A stretch of DNA of 64,000 nucleotides from the NCBI GenBank assembly GCA_028564675.1, contig JAOVVO010000286.1:30957-94956 (forward strand), read 5' to 3'. Below, piece after piece: positions 1 through 13,000 of this stretch; position 1 is the stretch's first letter; every line of letters starts with the position of its first letter. The notes beneath the pieces are model-generated. The model did no database searches. It was not told the DNA's origin and worked only from the letters and a program-made list of their open reading frames with translations. A program made the translations under genes and the position numbers. This DNA comes from Onchocerca lupi (Eukaryota; Nematoda; Chromadorea; Rhabditida; Onchocercidae).

Positions 1-1055
1 ATGACCATGAAATGAAATCAACTTACAGAACCAATTGTCATTGCATGATTACAATTTTTGCTAGATATTGAATTCAGTTGGCTTTTTAATATTTATTACA
101 TTTAATATTTAGCTAGACATTAATATTATTCGTCATCAATGATTTCTTACTTTTCACTTCTTTTTTTCAAATCGAAAAAAGTTCTCAAGATCTGTCGATT
201 TTTTATAGACACCACAATAAACTTTTTTTTTTTAGTGTATAAGTTTCAAATGTCATTATGCTACATGGAATACAAGTAACATAAATATAGATTTCAAAGA
301 ACAACTCAAAAATCCACTAGATTTGGAAAGCTCAACTTTTATCGACCGCTTTATAACACTTAGCAAAGGAGTTTAGAGGTAACAGATTTATCAAATAATA
401 AATCTCATTAAAATGCATTCCAAAAAATGGTTTTTGCAGAAATCTGCCAAAATAGACGACAAGGAGAACTTGTTAGGAAACTGAGTAAAATAATGAACAA
501 ATAGTTTAAAGGGAGCGTCTGCCTCCATATATCTCGAGTATCAATTAAACTAACAACAGATGCACATGAGCAGATAAAGTTTTCAATAACAGAAAAATTG
601 TGAAAAAGCAAAAAAAGGGAGAACTGCTCACTGCATGTCTTTCTCTTCGATCCTACCTTCCGTTTTCTTTCTTTCAAATCACTTAACAATGTTCTAAAGT
701 TTGATGACAAAGTTATCACATTTTTACGACTTTTTCACTTTCGCATAGCCATTGAAGTATGACTGCAGCAAGCGGGGAATGTTAAAAATCTACTGTAATG
801 CAAAAAAACGAAAAAAAAGTGAACTTCCCACTTAGATCTAACAAATCACAACAGCAGCCTGCTTTTTGTTGAATGACACTACATAATTCTGGAAGAAGTC
901 TCACCTCGGCTAACTAACTCACTGACTAGAACAAGAATATTCAATTAAAATATTGCACATTCTCGTACATCATGTTGCACGTCACACCACATCCAGCCAA
1001 AGCAAATATTGATCGCAATGGACATGCTATCATAACCGCACACAACTCTGCCTAA
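1..1055. other. Gene-poor AT-rich left edge
   Basis: I see no convincing exon here. Open frames on the minus strand near 408-719 lack an ATG start and read as hydrophobic low-complexity sequence. A gene could extend in from beyond the left edge. Confidence 0.4.
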
Positions 1056-1295
1056 TCAATTGTTCCACAATTCACGGTCAAGATTTCTTCCACAAACTAT
1101 GCAATGAATTTCATTATTTTGCGTTAACAAGCATAAGGCATAATTCTCGGAGTCATCCTGGAATGCGAGTCCGACATCGAGTAATTCGAACAACCAATAA
1201 TACTGCCTGGGAACTACTAGTTTTTTTCTCGAGATGTATTCCGTAAATTGAGCATTATAATCAAAGAAACATAAATTAGAGATTAAGTGGTTCAA
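1056..1295 (-). CDS. Small ORF or terminal exon, unknown
   Basis: A 79-residue ATG-to-stop frame with mixed, protein-like composition. It has an aromatic, charged core followed by a possible metal-binding pair CIVC (residues about 66-69) and ends LDRELWNN. I recognise no family. No good polypyrimidine-AG acceptor was found just upstream, so it may be a short single-exon gene or a chance frame. No partner exon was identified on either side. Confidence 0.25.
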   Translation of the reverse strand: MNHLISNLCFFDYNAQFTEYISRKKLVVPRQYYWLFELLDVGLAFQDDSENYALCLLTQNNEIHCIVCGRNLDRELWNN

Positions 1296-4200
1296 ACTTG
1301 AAATTTATAAGCTCAAATGAAAGGGTAGGATCAGTGCAGCGCAAAAAAGGATAGGACCGCTTTTGAGGATGGAAAAAATATGAGGACAGCATTATGGACA
1401 AAGCAAATGGAAGTCAGTCAGATTTGTGGCTTTTTGAGCGTATTGATGAATTTAAAAGAAAATCAGATTATAGGATGCGTGACACCAAATGTATAAGCAT
1501 TATCTCGCAACTTGTCACAGAGAAATGAAAAAGATGTGGTCGTGAAATCTCTATGCATCGCAAAAAAAGGGATGAAAACAGGAGTGACGTAATTCTTGTA
1601 TCATGCGACGTTGACTACCAGTACCAGTAATGACGTCAACGGCTTTTTTATGCAGCGAATAGAACTCATGTCATTTTTCGGAATATTCTGATGAACATTC
1701 CGAGCGCAATGGAATGCTCATTCCGCAGTACTCTAAAGGCACTCAGCAAGAGAGGTAGGAGTGAAAAACGTAAGTGAAAAAGCAGTATTGAGTAGGTATA
1801 CGGTGATCATCATTTATGACTCAACAATTCAATTGTTAATTCATTAGGTTTATAAAGAAATGCCACTTGTTGAATGCCAATTTTGGGATATAAATGCTTG
1901 TAAAAAGTATGAAAATTTCATTGCTTCATTTTCGAGATAGACCAGGAAAATGAATGACATCGCATTCATTACAACTCTAGGTATTGCATCCGCATCCCCT
2001 CATTTCCCGAACTATTAGCCGTCTCCTTGATGAAAGGAAATTCTGGGGACGGCATTTTCACTGTGATCCTGTCCTGCTGCGGTCGATGCATTCAGTGCGA
2101 ATTGTCTTCTGAGGTTCAGCGAATGTCCGGTGTTGGGTTGAGAGGAAAGGGCAGGGATGGGGGATGTTGCAAGCTGTGATGGATCTAGGCTGGGTTCCTA
2201 GAAGGGCGGGAGGGAATCAAAGGGAATGGTTCTGTATTTTACTGCATACTGAAATGGCAATTTTCGCCTTTTTTTCAGCTGATCAAACATTTTTTTTTAT
2301 AAGCCTTTTCTAACAGATATCTGGGGAATGCAATGGCAATAAAGTGTATGGGGAAGTTAAAAAATCTTCGAATATGTAATATTTTTTCATCCAAATCCTC
2401 TAATTTTTACTAAAATCCTATTATTTTTACTGATTAGCCGATTTGCATCATGTCCTTCTAGTGAAGCTTCGAAGTCCAACTGGAAAGGTCAGGAAAAAAA
2501 TAGATGGGAAAGTATTACGACCGGCAAAAATTTCTACCTGATGCATCTTTTGATATTAGCTTCAGGGTCATCCTAAATGCCGACACAAGAGGAGCAAACT
2601 GTAGTTGATGTAAAAAATCGTGGCACGGATAATATATGACTACCAATTACCTCTTTAGCTGTGCTGGGAAGAGGTCATTTCACCTCAGTTCATTCCTGAT
2701 CTGTTCAGTAACTGTATGTGTTATGTTTGAGTAAATTCCCACCCGCAAAGTTATACACTAGTTTGGGAAAAGCTATGAAGTCTATGAGGATGAATTTCAT
2801 ACACTGTTCTGAGAAGCTAATTCAAGTATATTAGATTTAAATTCACTGTTTTCGCAAGCTGACAAATGAAATAGAATAAGCAGGACCGGTTGTTATTACT
2901 TCTTAAGTAAAGAGTTGTGACTTCTAGGTATATTTATGATTACAGTGGTTTCAAACTGATATGTTGGAAAGTAATTAAATAGTCTGTATTGACATATGGA
3001 ACTCTTGAATGTGACATTTGAATCTGGATTTTTCGAAAGGACTACATATCCAAGATCTATCATTGAAGTAGATTCCAATCCATAAGATGAAAACTGACAC
3101 AAGGCCTTATTGCATGTTGCAGTATGTGATATAGGCGCCGAAGTACTGAAAAATTTCTGTTGCATCCGTAACACAGCAGGCCATCCAGCAGAAAAAACTA
3201 CTTAAAAAATGAGATTTGTACAAATGAAGTACAAAATGCGATTCTCCTAATTATCTGTTAATCCCATCTCCACATCCAATATTCATTAGTTGAAAAGAAG
3301 GAATGCAACGGATCTTTGTAATGCATGTAATTTTATGCATTAGTTGCCCTTATACAACAGAGCATACACTAAGTCATGGGGAATGATAACTTCTATGTTT
3401 TTTTTTTTTTTTTTTTTTTTGTTCTTTTCTTTATATCCCTATGTTTTTTTCAGAAAATATAGGAATCATTGCTCGCCAAGTGAAATTGATTGCATGGGGA
3501 ATAATCTGAGAGGAGGTTAGTTTCAGTTTTGACTCCATTTCTTTGCATTCTAAATTTGTTTTACATTGAGCTGCCTAGTTCCATGAAGTATACTGTTGTA
3601 ATAAATGATCTGTTACCAATTTGTACATACACAAATAGTAAGATTAGATAGCTTACTCAATACTGTAGCTAACGCAGTAGCTTTTTTTGTATAGGGAGGT
3701 TTGTGATTAGAACAAAAAATAACTGCGTTCTCTTATGTAGCACCCAGTCTTTTTACTTCAAAAAATTTTTTCTTCCATCTGGAACAATATTGGAAGATAG
3801 TAAATTATTTGAAGATATCACTGTTGAAAAGGAACCATTCTTTTGCCCTAGTTATTTTATACATGCATCAATAACCTCTTAAATGCATAATAAAAAGTCA
3901 ATTGCATCAGTTGTTAATTAATTTGACATAGTTTTATATTAGCAACGATGGAGAGAACTTTTTTTTCTTTGTAGGTTTTACTACTGCTTTTAATCATATA
4001 TCCCATTATTTTTCAGGATTTTTTAATTATTTCAGGTTATTCTCCTAGATCTTTTCAAGTCTTTTTCTCTTTTTTTTTTTTTCATTCCTCATCTATTTAC
4101 TAATCATACGAATACCAAGATTGGCACAAAAATTCAGGTGTCAGAAGATTCTAGACATTTCTTCACTACATTGTGTTGAAGAGGCAGAACATTGTCAGTC

Positions 4201-5331
4201 TTTGTTATCATTTTTGTATAGATTAAAAGGCAAATGGAAGATGTTGCTTGTCGTCACTTTTTCCTGAATTTAGTAAGTAGGTTTTGTTATAGGATAAAGT
4301 TGCTAGTTGAACAACAGAAAGGTGGGATATAAAAATTGTCAGGAATGTTGTGTTCAGAGTAACAAAGTTGCGTTAAAATGGAAATGATATTTTCTATGTG
4401 TTTCTTTTCTCTGCACTGACAAGCAGTTTCTCAATTTCATGTCTCATGCCGCACTGGAACTGATTACTAGCCACTAATGATGATAACTTTTGGCACTGTA
4501 GATGCAGAATTTCTTGTCTATCGATATTTTCCATAGTCTCGAAATTAGCCGTGAGAAAAACTAGGGGGGAAAAAAAAACTTTTTTGAAACTCTTAATAAC
4601 TGTGACCCTTACAGAGGTTTTTTCTGATTTTCATTAGCATATGTTCCATTTTGTGAACGCAGTCTTCAGTACAAGTAGCGCAAGTTGGGCTACTAACAAT
4701 AACTTTTCAAAATCTAACAATTCTTACTGGGAAATCAGCTGATTTTAAAACCGAGTGGTATTGGTCATTAAAGTAATGGAATCCTTCTTGCAGACGTCCG
4801 TCGAATGCAATTCACTTTTATTGCAGTAAATATCTCTCCATACTATCTGTTATTTCCTTATCTTTTTTAAAGGTTTTCCTTGAATTTCAGGTCTTATTAT
4901 ATTATTTCTATTGACCATCATCAAAAAGTAAGCAAAGAATTATCTGTCAAGTTGTTTCCTGAACTAAGGATATTTTCTGCTTCAAAATGGTTTACTTGGT
5001 TATGTATTGCTCTTATGATAAGTGGACCTCGAAAGAATGCTAAATAAAGCGATTTTCGCTTTGTTATTCAGTTTATGAAGAAAGTATTGCTTTGAGTATG
5101 TTTTGCTACGCAAACTTATTCATTCTTGTCGTTCTCATCCACTTTGTCATCGTTATCAGGGAAACTAAATGAGATTGATGCGAAATTATCAGAGTAACAG
5201 AGGTGTCTATGGGCGTTTAAGATAAAGTAACAAGATGAGGAGGGCGTTCGTTTGGTAAACCTATTTCACTGTCTCGTTTTCTTTGCTGTTAACATTGCAA
5301 GAAGTGTAACTCTCCCTGATAAAAGCTTTTC
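1296..5331. other. Gene-poor stretch with a GC-richer island
   Basis: Mostly AT-rich sequence with poly-T runs (about 3400-3421, 4071-4081). About 1,980-2,220 is clearly richer in G and C and holds a 49-codon frame (2,030-2,179, plus). A minus-strand frame at 2,896-3,174 looks somewhat protein-like. A short plus-strand segment at about 4,222-4,272 is flanked by an AG and by GTAAGT, so it could be an exon. None can be tied to a known gene. Confidence 0.35.
2896..3174 (-). CDS. Candidate exon, unknown
   Basis: A 92-residue open frame, serine/asparagine/threonine rich with several cysteines. The frame stays open a little upstream of its first ATG, to an AG-ended tract near 3,200, so it could be a terminal exon rather than a complete gene. 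No family is recognised and no neighbouring exon was found. It could be a chance frame. Confidence 0.22.
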   Translation of the reverse strand: MLRMQQKFFSTSAPISHTATCNKALCQFSSYGLESTSMIDLGYVVLSKNPDSNVTFKSSICQYRLFNYFPTYQFETTVIINIPRSHNSLLKK

Positions 5332-5658
5332 GTGCTCCACAAAATACACGAACTAGTCCAGGAACTAGTTGAAATGGGTCTTCTCGCTGGCGTCGTATCA
5401 TTCAATGCGTTTTTATGCCAACTTGTGTTTCTTTTTACCACGGCTTGTGTTTGTATTTTTTCGTTCTGTTCATATGCTACTAATTATCTGTTGCAGAGGC
5501 ACTTATCCTTGCATCTCTTGTACCGAGTTTTAAGGGATCTGTTACTTTATTTTGTTACTGCATCTAGTTTTAACATGCAGTCAGTATATTGTATCATATC
5601 AATAATAACCTTTTTGAAAGCTGCGCAAAATATTGCTTCTATATCGGCAAAAGTTTAA

Positions 5659-7009
5659 TGCAGATTTTTTACTGAAATTTGATGTATAGAGTTATCCCTT
5701 CGATTACTTGAATGATAAACATTCCAAAGTCCATTTCAAAAACCTTTCTAAATATCATTTCTCGTCTGTTTGTTGGATATTTTCCAAAAGTACTTATTCT
5801 GAGCTGATGTGCTAGCTCCCTACTTCTTAGGTATTTGGTATTTTTTTTTTAACTTTTAATTGTTGGATGTTTCAAAATGTACGATGCAAATTCTTGTGAT
5901 GAAAATCGATTCTGTAATGCGATCATTCACATGGGCATGTGTGTTTTTTGAGAGGCAACTAACTTATCAGTAAAAAGAGCTAATTTTCCATTGAAAAAAA
6001 TCCTATTCACTATTTTTCCATTTTTCGAAAATTTAGTTCTTTTCTGAAACTAACTAAGCAAATTCCTATTTCTCAAAATTGAATAGCTGATGAATGTCGA
6101 GAAAGTTATTTATAAATATGCCCTCATCTTTGTCTCAAGTTCATCTAATTTAGCTACTGTTTCATTTGATAAGAGTTTTGAGATATTCAAAAAGAGCTTA
6201 AAACTCGTATAGGAATAAAATAAAATGTTTAAAGGAAAATTTTTTGAGAAATTATTTCGATTTAAGTCTTTGGTTTGACGTTGGTATGAATAGTTAGGAA
6301 AGATATATCAAACCCTTTCCTTCTAAGATATCAGTAATTATTCATCACAGCTTTGTCAAATATATTTTATCTGTACTTCCCCTTAAAGTAAAGTATGAGA
6401 TAAGTGCAACTGGAAGAGAAAAAAAAAATTTCTCAAGTAAGTAGATGAATATTTTGTCTCCCGCGGTGTATCTTTCCCCTTTATATCACGGATGTAGAAT
6501 ACAAACATCATTTCTGATTCTGCAGTTGATTTTTTTTATGATGCCATCTTTTATTCAGAATGGTGATAGATATCGCAGAAATTGCTCCTTGCTTTCTTTT
6601 ATTTCGCGATTTTAGGGAATGAGCAGTTTTTATTACATAGTAGCAGGAAATTTAAAATAGAATTAAAAGCAAATATAGACACCGTTAAATAAAAGTTAAT
6701 TGTTGCAACTGTCAGAATTACTTTCAGTTGAGCAAACATGATAATACAGTGGTGCCAAATATATGGGTTTCATAAACGGCTGTCAACATGTTTTAAGCGA
6801 AAACATGTGATAAATATTGTTTAAAATAAACTAGGCTTAATATGTTCATGAAAAGAATTACATTGCTAGGAAAAGATGCTGTTAACAAGTAGGCAGTGAA
6901 TGTTTAAAACATTTGAGATGTCGCTTAGTGAGTGACAAACAGTTAGAACTTCTGTGATTATGATCAACCAAGATCGAAATTGTATTCTTATGCCTAAACT
7001 CGCGCGGAT
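5659..7009. other. AT-rich upstream region of the Neuralized gene
   Basis: No coding segment is supported. The region presumably carries the promoter and possibly 5' untranslated exons of the Neuralized gene that starts at 7,010. No specific site can be named. Confidence 0.3.
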
Positions 7010-10000
7010 ATGTTTTTGCCAAGTATCAAACCTCTTGCTATGGATTTTTTTTTCGGAACACAAATGACTTCTGATCGAGACGGCTTGCTTAAAAACGCAT
7101 CCAATGGTACGATTTCCAGTGCTGGATCATCTGAGATCGTTATATCAGAGTTATTAGGCGATACGAATTCAAGTGAACCAAATGAATTTGGAGACTATGG
7201 AACTTTGAAAAGACTCTTCAAAAAGAGTGCTGATATTCGAAGCAGATTCAAAGGTGTGTCCTCCTATACAGCTCATCAACTAGGTCTCACTATATTTTCA
7301 TTGTTTCTTCCTTTCACTGGGACTTTATCTCCCAATTTTCTCGGAATCTCATGTAGGATATCGATATCGATTGGAAGCATGTTCAGTTGTCAAAAATTTG
7401 TTTTCATCATTCAAAACACATGGTATGAGATGTTGATAGCTGCTAGTCGACAAGTATATAATTAAATTAACCAACTGATTGTTCTGTTTTGTTAATATGC
7501 GTTATTTTTTTCAAAGATTTTGGGATGAAGGTATTGTTTCTTTTTTTTTTTTTTTTTAAATACATTAAACTTTCTCATTCCAATCATCAAAACGTATGGT
7601 AGGCGTTTTGGGCTCCAGTTCATTTATTATGCCATTCTGCAGACTTCGGATATGCGATCTGAAATTTCTGCATAAAGCTTTAGATTGATTTTCTCATATT
7701 AATGAATTAATAAAATATTTTCTGAAGTGTTTTCCACAAATTTGACTTCATTATCATGAGAATGTGAATTAAATAAAACTGCCAAATTTTTGCTTACCCA
7801 CAGAATCCTCAGAAATACCTTTCTTTATACTCCTTGTCGCTTTTTCTTTCTGATAGTGACAAAACTGTAAGATTGAATTCTGCAGTTCTCACAGTTTCTT
7901 TGTTTCACTCGCTTGGAAACGAACCTCGAACCTGTGTAAATTAAATCTTTGTTATGATTAATTTGTTAATCAACGGACGTAGCTACTCTATCAACAATTA
8001 TATCAATTTCGATAATATCAAAAGAACAACTTTCATGAAGAAATTATAATACGAAAAAGGGGAAGATAGGGTTAAGCAACAAAGAAAAATTGATATACTA
8101 AGAGCTGGACCATCCGACTGAGCTCATGGCAACCCATTCTTTGAAATGATTTTTGTACTCAGGACCGTTTTCTTCGTGGATGGAGGATCCTGCTATTGTT
8201 TTCGGACTACAAGGAAGATCTTTTGTTGTCCCAGGAGCATGCATCTTTGTTAGTGCATGAGATTGTGCTTGTGGTTAGCGCATGATGAAAAAGAGCTTTT
8301 TTAAAGCTCATTGACTTAATAGACAAAAAAATGATTTCACAATCAACTATAGCAAATACGCAATATCAAATTTAAAACAAAGGAATCGCTGGTTTTCTTC
8401 TATTATCCTCGTTATTTCAGCGACACTTCCATACCCAATTTTTTACTTTTAAAGAATGTTGCCAGTTCACTGCTACTGATCTTTTAAGTAAAGGCTATTG
8501 CTAAAAGTCACTGGAAATTAGTAAATTTTTTTCCTGCAGTATAAAATGCTTCAGGCATGGTTGGATATGATGAGGTACGGAATTTATTCGCTTTAGGGAA
8601 GGATGAAATTAAATTTAGGATTTGGGCTTTAATGTAGAGGACTAGTTCTTAGAACCCGATGTTGTGAATTTGATCAGTAATTGTTATTAAATAAACAGTG
8701 ATATAAGGTTATCCGCATCTAGTTTGTTTACTCGATAAATTTTAGCAAAAGTAGTGTAGAGAATGGAATGAGAAGACTGGCTTTCGCCAATAGTTGTTTG
8801 TAAGTTTTTTCATAATAATCCGCTTCGTGGTATTGTACTTACTGCTGTAATCATGCTGTGTATAATTCATTTTCCGAATAATGTATTTTTTGTGAAGGCA
8901 GACTCAGCTGAGTTATCATCAGTAGCCTAAACTGTGGATAACAGCTTTATATCGTCACAGGTGATATTTTCATATGCAGAAAAAGAATGTTATTTTTGTT
9001 CTGAGATAGTATGTTATGAGGTTTGGCTTGATTTATATTGTTAGTATGTTCCTTGGAAACGCAGCAGTTGCCCTTAGTGGATGATTCATTTATAGATCCA
9101 TTACGACAGATATCGCTGAATATTGTAAAGAAAAATTTCCCTAAAACTGAGAATAGTTGTATGAATTTTTCTCGTTTTACGATATACTTCAATCAGCGAT
9201 TTAGCCTTTTATCAAATTTACACATTTTAATGAAGTGTTGAAATTTCATTTATGGAATTTAAATGTATTTATAAAAAATTAGTTGATCAGCGTATTGCAC
9301 GAATATAGATGATTATTAATTGCTGGATACAGGAAGAAATTAAACTAAATTTGTTACTTTCCAATGATCACTTGAAAACTGGCTTTCGCTTTTTCTTTTT
9401 AGAATCAATTTCCGACGACGGATTGCAAATTGCAAATTACGATGAGAATACGGTAGTGAATCAAGGGACATCGGAATGGCCTCTGCCACAACTCACTTTT
9501 CATCATGTACATGGTTCTAATATACAAATTTTACGAGGAGGGAGAATCGCGAGACGAAGAGAATCTTTCTGTAAAGGACTTGCTTTTAGCAGTCGGTAAA
9601 AATTTTTCAATTGTTCAGTCAAGAATTATGGAGAAAAATTCAAAAATTTAAGCTATGAAGTTTTTTTGCGAAATCGTCTTTTGTTTGCTAAAAAGTGACA
9701 GATTTGATGTGCGGGAGAAATGGGAGAGGGGTGTTGTAGCGTGTGCTCTTCTACATATGCGCAGTACAAGAAGGTTCAGAAGATTCACTATAAATAATTA
9801 AAATCTTTGATTCTTAGTCAAACTAGTCAAGTTGTGAAATTCTCACATTTAGTTAGATTGTGCGAACAGATTATGTTCAGAATATTGCTAGTTTTATAGT
9901 AATTGATTTTGCCCGAATTGTTAGAAAAGAGAAGTGTTGTCGAGGGGATCTCTGTATGTGGATTGTTAAACATTATGAAATGACTAAAAGATTGTTGCTA

Positions 10001-13000
10001 AAAAAAAAAAAAGAAGACCATTCTTAGATCTTTTTTTTTTTTTTTTCTTTATTCCTCGATTCTAGCAGTTTATTGAATAGGTCGGTGTTTGGAAAATCTT
10101 AAATGAATCTTTGCCTCACTTGTAGAGTCACTGTATTTTCAAATTAAAGCGAAAAATGTCTTTTGACCTTGTACGCTTAATAAATTTTACTTGTTGTTGT
10201 GAGTATATTATCTGAACGCCTAAATTTGCTTCAGGAGAGCATTAGTTATTCACGTAAATTCAGACTTCATAGATATTTTATTCTTTCATGGCAGTTTGAA
10301 AAATATATTCCTGATAATTGTGCATCATTTTTACATATATACTGCGTTTATTTGTCAGATGAAAGTAGCATCTTTTTTGAGATTTGCAAATCTTATCTTT
10401 CTTTAAATATGTCATTTGAAAATGTGCGAGTAAATGTCGAAGTATTGCCTCACTTGTAAGTAAATGCCTCAGCCATTCTTCATTCAGGATCCACAATAAT
10501 CGAACCAAGAAGTTTTATAGACCGATACAAATCGATGAGAATGTTTGCATTCGATTTGCTGAAGTCGTTTCAAATTGGTCTGGTGTTTTACGCTTTGGTG
10601 TTACAAATGTTGATCCAGAAACTTACCATAGTACCGAACTGCCGAAGTAAGAATTTCTTATGGTTTTGTTTAGCATTTTATAACCTCACTTTTCAATTTT
10701 TGCAGTTGCTTATAGTATATAATCAATTTTTTAGGTTTGCATGTCCGGATTTAACAAGTAAAGAAGGCTATTGGGCAAAAGCACTACCTGAACGTTATTC
10801 TGTCGCTGGGTCAATTTTGCATTTTTATGTGAACGCTGAGGGCGAACTTTATTATGGAATAAATGGTGTTTTGAAAGGGCAATTTCTAAATGGAATCAAT
10901 GTGTTTTCGCCTTTATGGGTTATTGTTGATATATATGGAAATAGTTCCTCACTTGAATTCATTGGTAAATACTTTTTCCGGCAATGTTTGCTGTATAAAA
11001 TCTTTTTTTAATTCATTGTTCCATAGCGGATCATTTTCCGGTCATTTGCATGATGAACTTGGCCGTGATTCAATTAGTTGAGCTAATTGATCTTTCATGT
11101 TTCTTTTCTTGGTTACTTAGCCGTCGCATTCCTGTTTAAAAATTAAGCAGTAAATCTATTGGATTTTCGTGATCTGGAGTTTTCTTAATGCAGTGCATTT
11201 AGTTTATTATGAATGTTGCATAATGTTTATTAGACTGTTTGTTGACTTTTTTTGCGGTATTATTGGCGAATTTCGCTTCAGTAAACTTCGTTACCGTTGG
11301 AAATATATTTATGTTGCAACTTGTGTTCCTTAATGGTTGCTAACTACTGTGGTACTGAAATTTACGAAAAACTTCTTGAAGAAAATACTATATCAGAGCA
11401 ATTAACTTGTCAGACCAACACTAAAGTTCTCATTTAAGTTTCGTATATATTGCTGCTTACCCTGCGTTTCAATACTTTGCAGATCCAAATGAAGTCAGAT
11501 TCCGGTCAACACGGTCAGCAGTGAGTAGAAATCGTGCAAGCAGTCGTCCGCTTTCAGCAGCATCAGTCTCACAAGCACAAATTGCAACGACGAGTACTAC
11601 GACCCATCGTCGACATTCTAGAAACAGTTCAAATTCGCGACCAAATCTGCCTCTTTCAAAATACCATGCAGGCAAGACCTCTGCATATTCCAGATAGAAT
11701 TATGGAAGCTCCACATTTCGTTACATCAAAATTAAATTGAATTTTTTAGGTGTACAGTTTACACCGTTGATGTTTCATACTGTCCGTGGAAAGCATGTTT
11801 CTTTGACTCACGCTTATACTGTAGCTGAAAGACACGCTGGTGAATATGCCTGTGGTTATGTTTTCACATCCAGACCTCTTGCACTAAATGAAAAAATTGT
11901 GGTTCAGGTTGCATTTAAAATAAAGTTATTTTAAATCTTCATCTTAAATAGTATTTTTTCGAGACACTTGTGGAAAAAAATTCTAGTTTCAGAATGAGGA
12001 TAGGTTTTACATTTGTTTCGAAATTCTTTTTCACAATTATATTTTGTATTTAGATACTGGATATAGAGTCAGCTTATACTGGTAGTATGGCGTTCGGATT
12101 GACTTGTTGTGATCCGGTTAATTTACAAGGTTCAACACTTCCCGTGGATAGTGATGATCTTTTAGAAAGGCCGGAATATTGGGTTGGCATCAAAGATGTA
12201 GCTGCACAACCTAAAATTAGTGATGAACTGTCATTTTGGATTACTGAAAAAGGTATGCTTCTTTTTTCAGTAGTAAAGTTTTTTGGAATATTTTTACCGA
12301 ATTTTCATTTCGTTATGAAATTTCTTAGGCGAAGTTTATTTTGCGAAGAACAACCTCGCACCTCGCGTCATCATTCATGTGGATACATCTGTGAAGCTTT
12401 GGGCTTATTTCGATGTATACGGCACAACTCAGAAAATACGCATGCTAGGTAATTTTGGCGTTGGGAAGCTGCATTGCAATTTTCATCTTAAAATTTTGTT
12501 GAATATATCATTAGAAACTTATAATTTGAAATTTACATGTCAAAATATGTTCAAGATAATAAGTAATGCTTGGTCATGAAGAGTACTGGCCATCTGCAAA
12601 AAAAAAAAAAGGTACTGACCACCTGCTAAAGGACAAGTTCATATGCAAGATTTCAAATGATTTTAACGCAAGTATAAATTCTTTCTTTCCGTATAGGAAG
12701 TGTTAAAATAACAGCAGTGTCTCAATTAGTTGCGCAGCGTTTGCCGCCAATTCCAGCAATCACAAGAACCTCACGTAGTTTGCTTGACCTATCCCCCGAA
12801 ACACGAACAGATGTTGGAGGATCAAGCAGTGAATTGTAAGTTTCGTCAGATTTGTAAATTGTTTCCGAATTATCAGTTAGTTATACAGTATCTGAAACAG
12901 CCAAAGAGGCATTTATTTCATAAAAGCTGATGCATTACTTTTGTGTGATAGTTCCATTTAAGCATACATTTTCCAGATCTGTTTTTCCAACAACAAGCAC

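Noticed and set aside
408..719. 103-codon minus-strand frame near the left edge
   Set aside because: No ATG start, AT-driven composition, no splice signals that connect it to anything.
5332..5658. 108-codon plus-strand frame, hydrophobic
   Set aside because: It begins at GTG, not ATG, is crossed by an internal acceptor-like CAG at about 5,494, and its Leu/Phe-rich composition can arise from T-rich DNA. It may hide short exons, but I could not build a model.
11521..11526. Strong GTGAGT donor inside a Neuralized exon
   Set aside because: Its use gives a stop soon after the next acceptor; the GC donor at 11,672 keeps the NHR2 frame.
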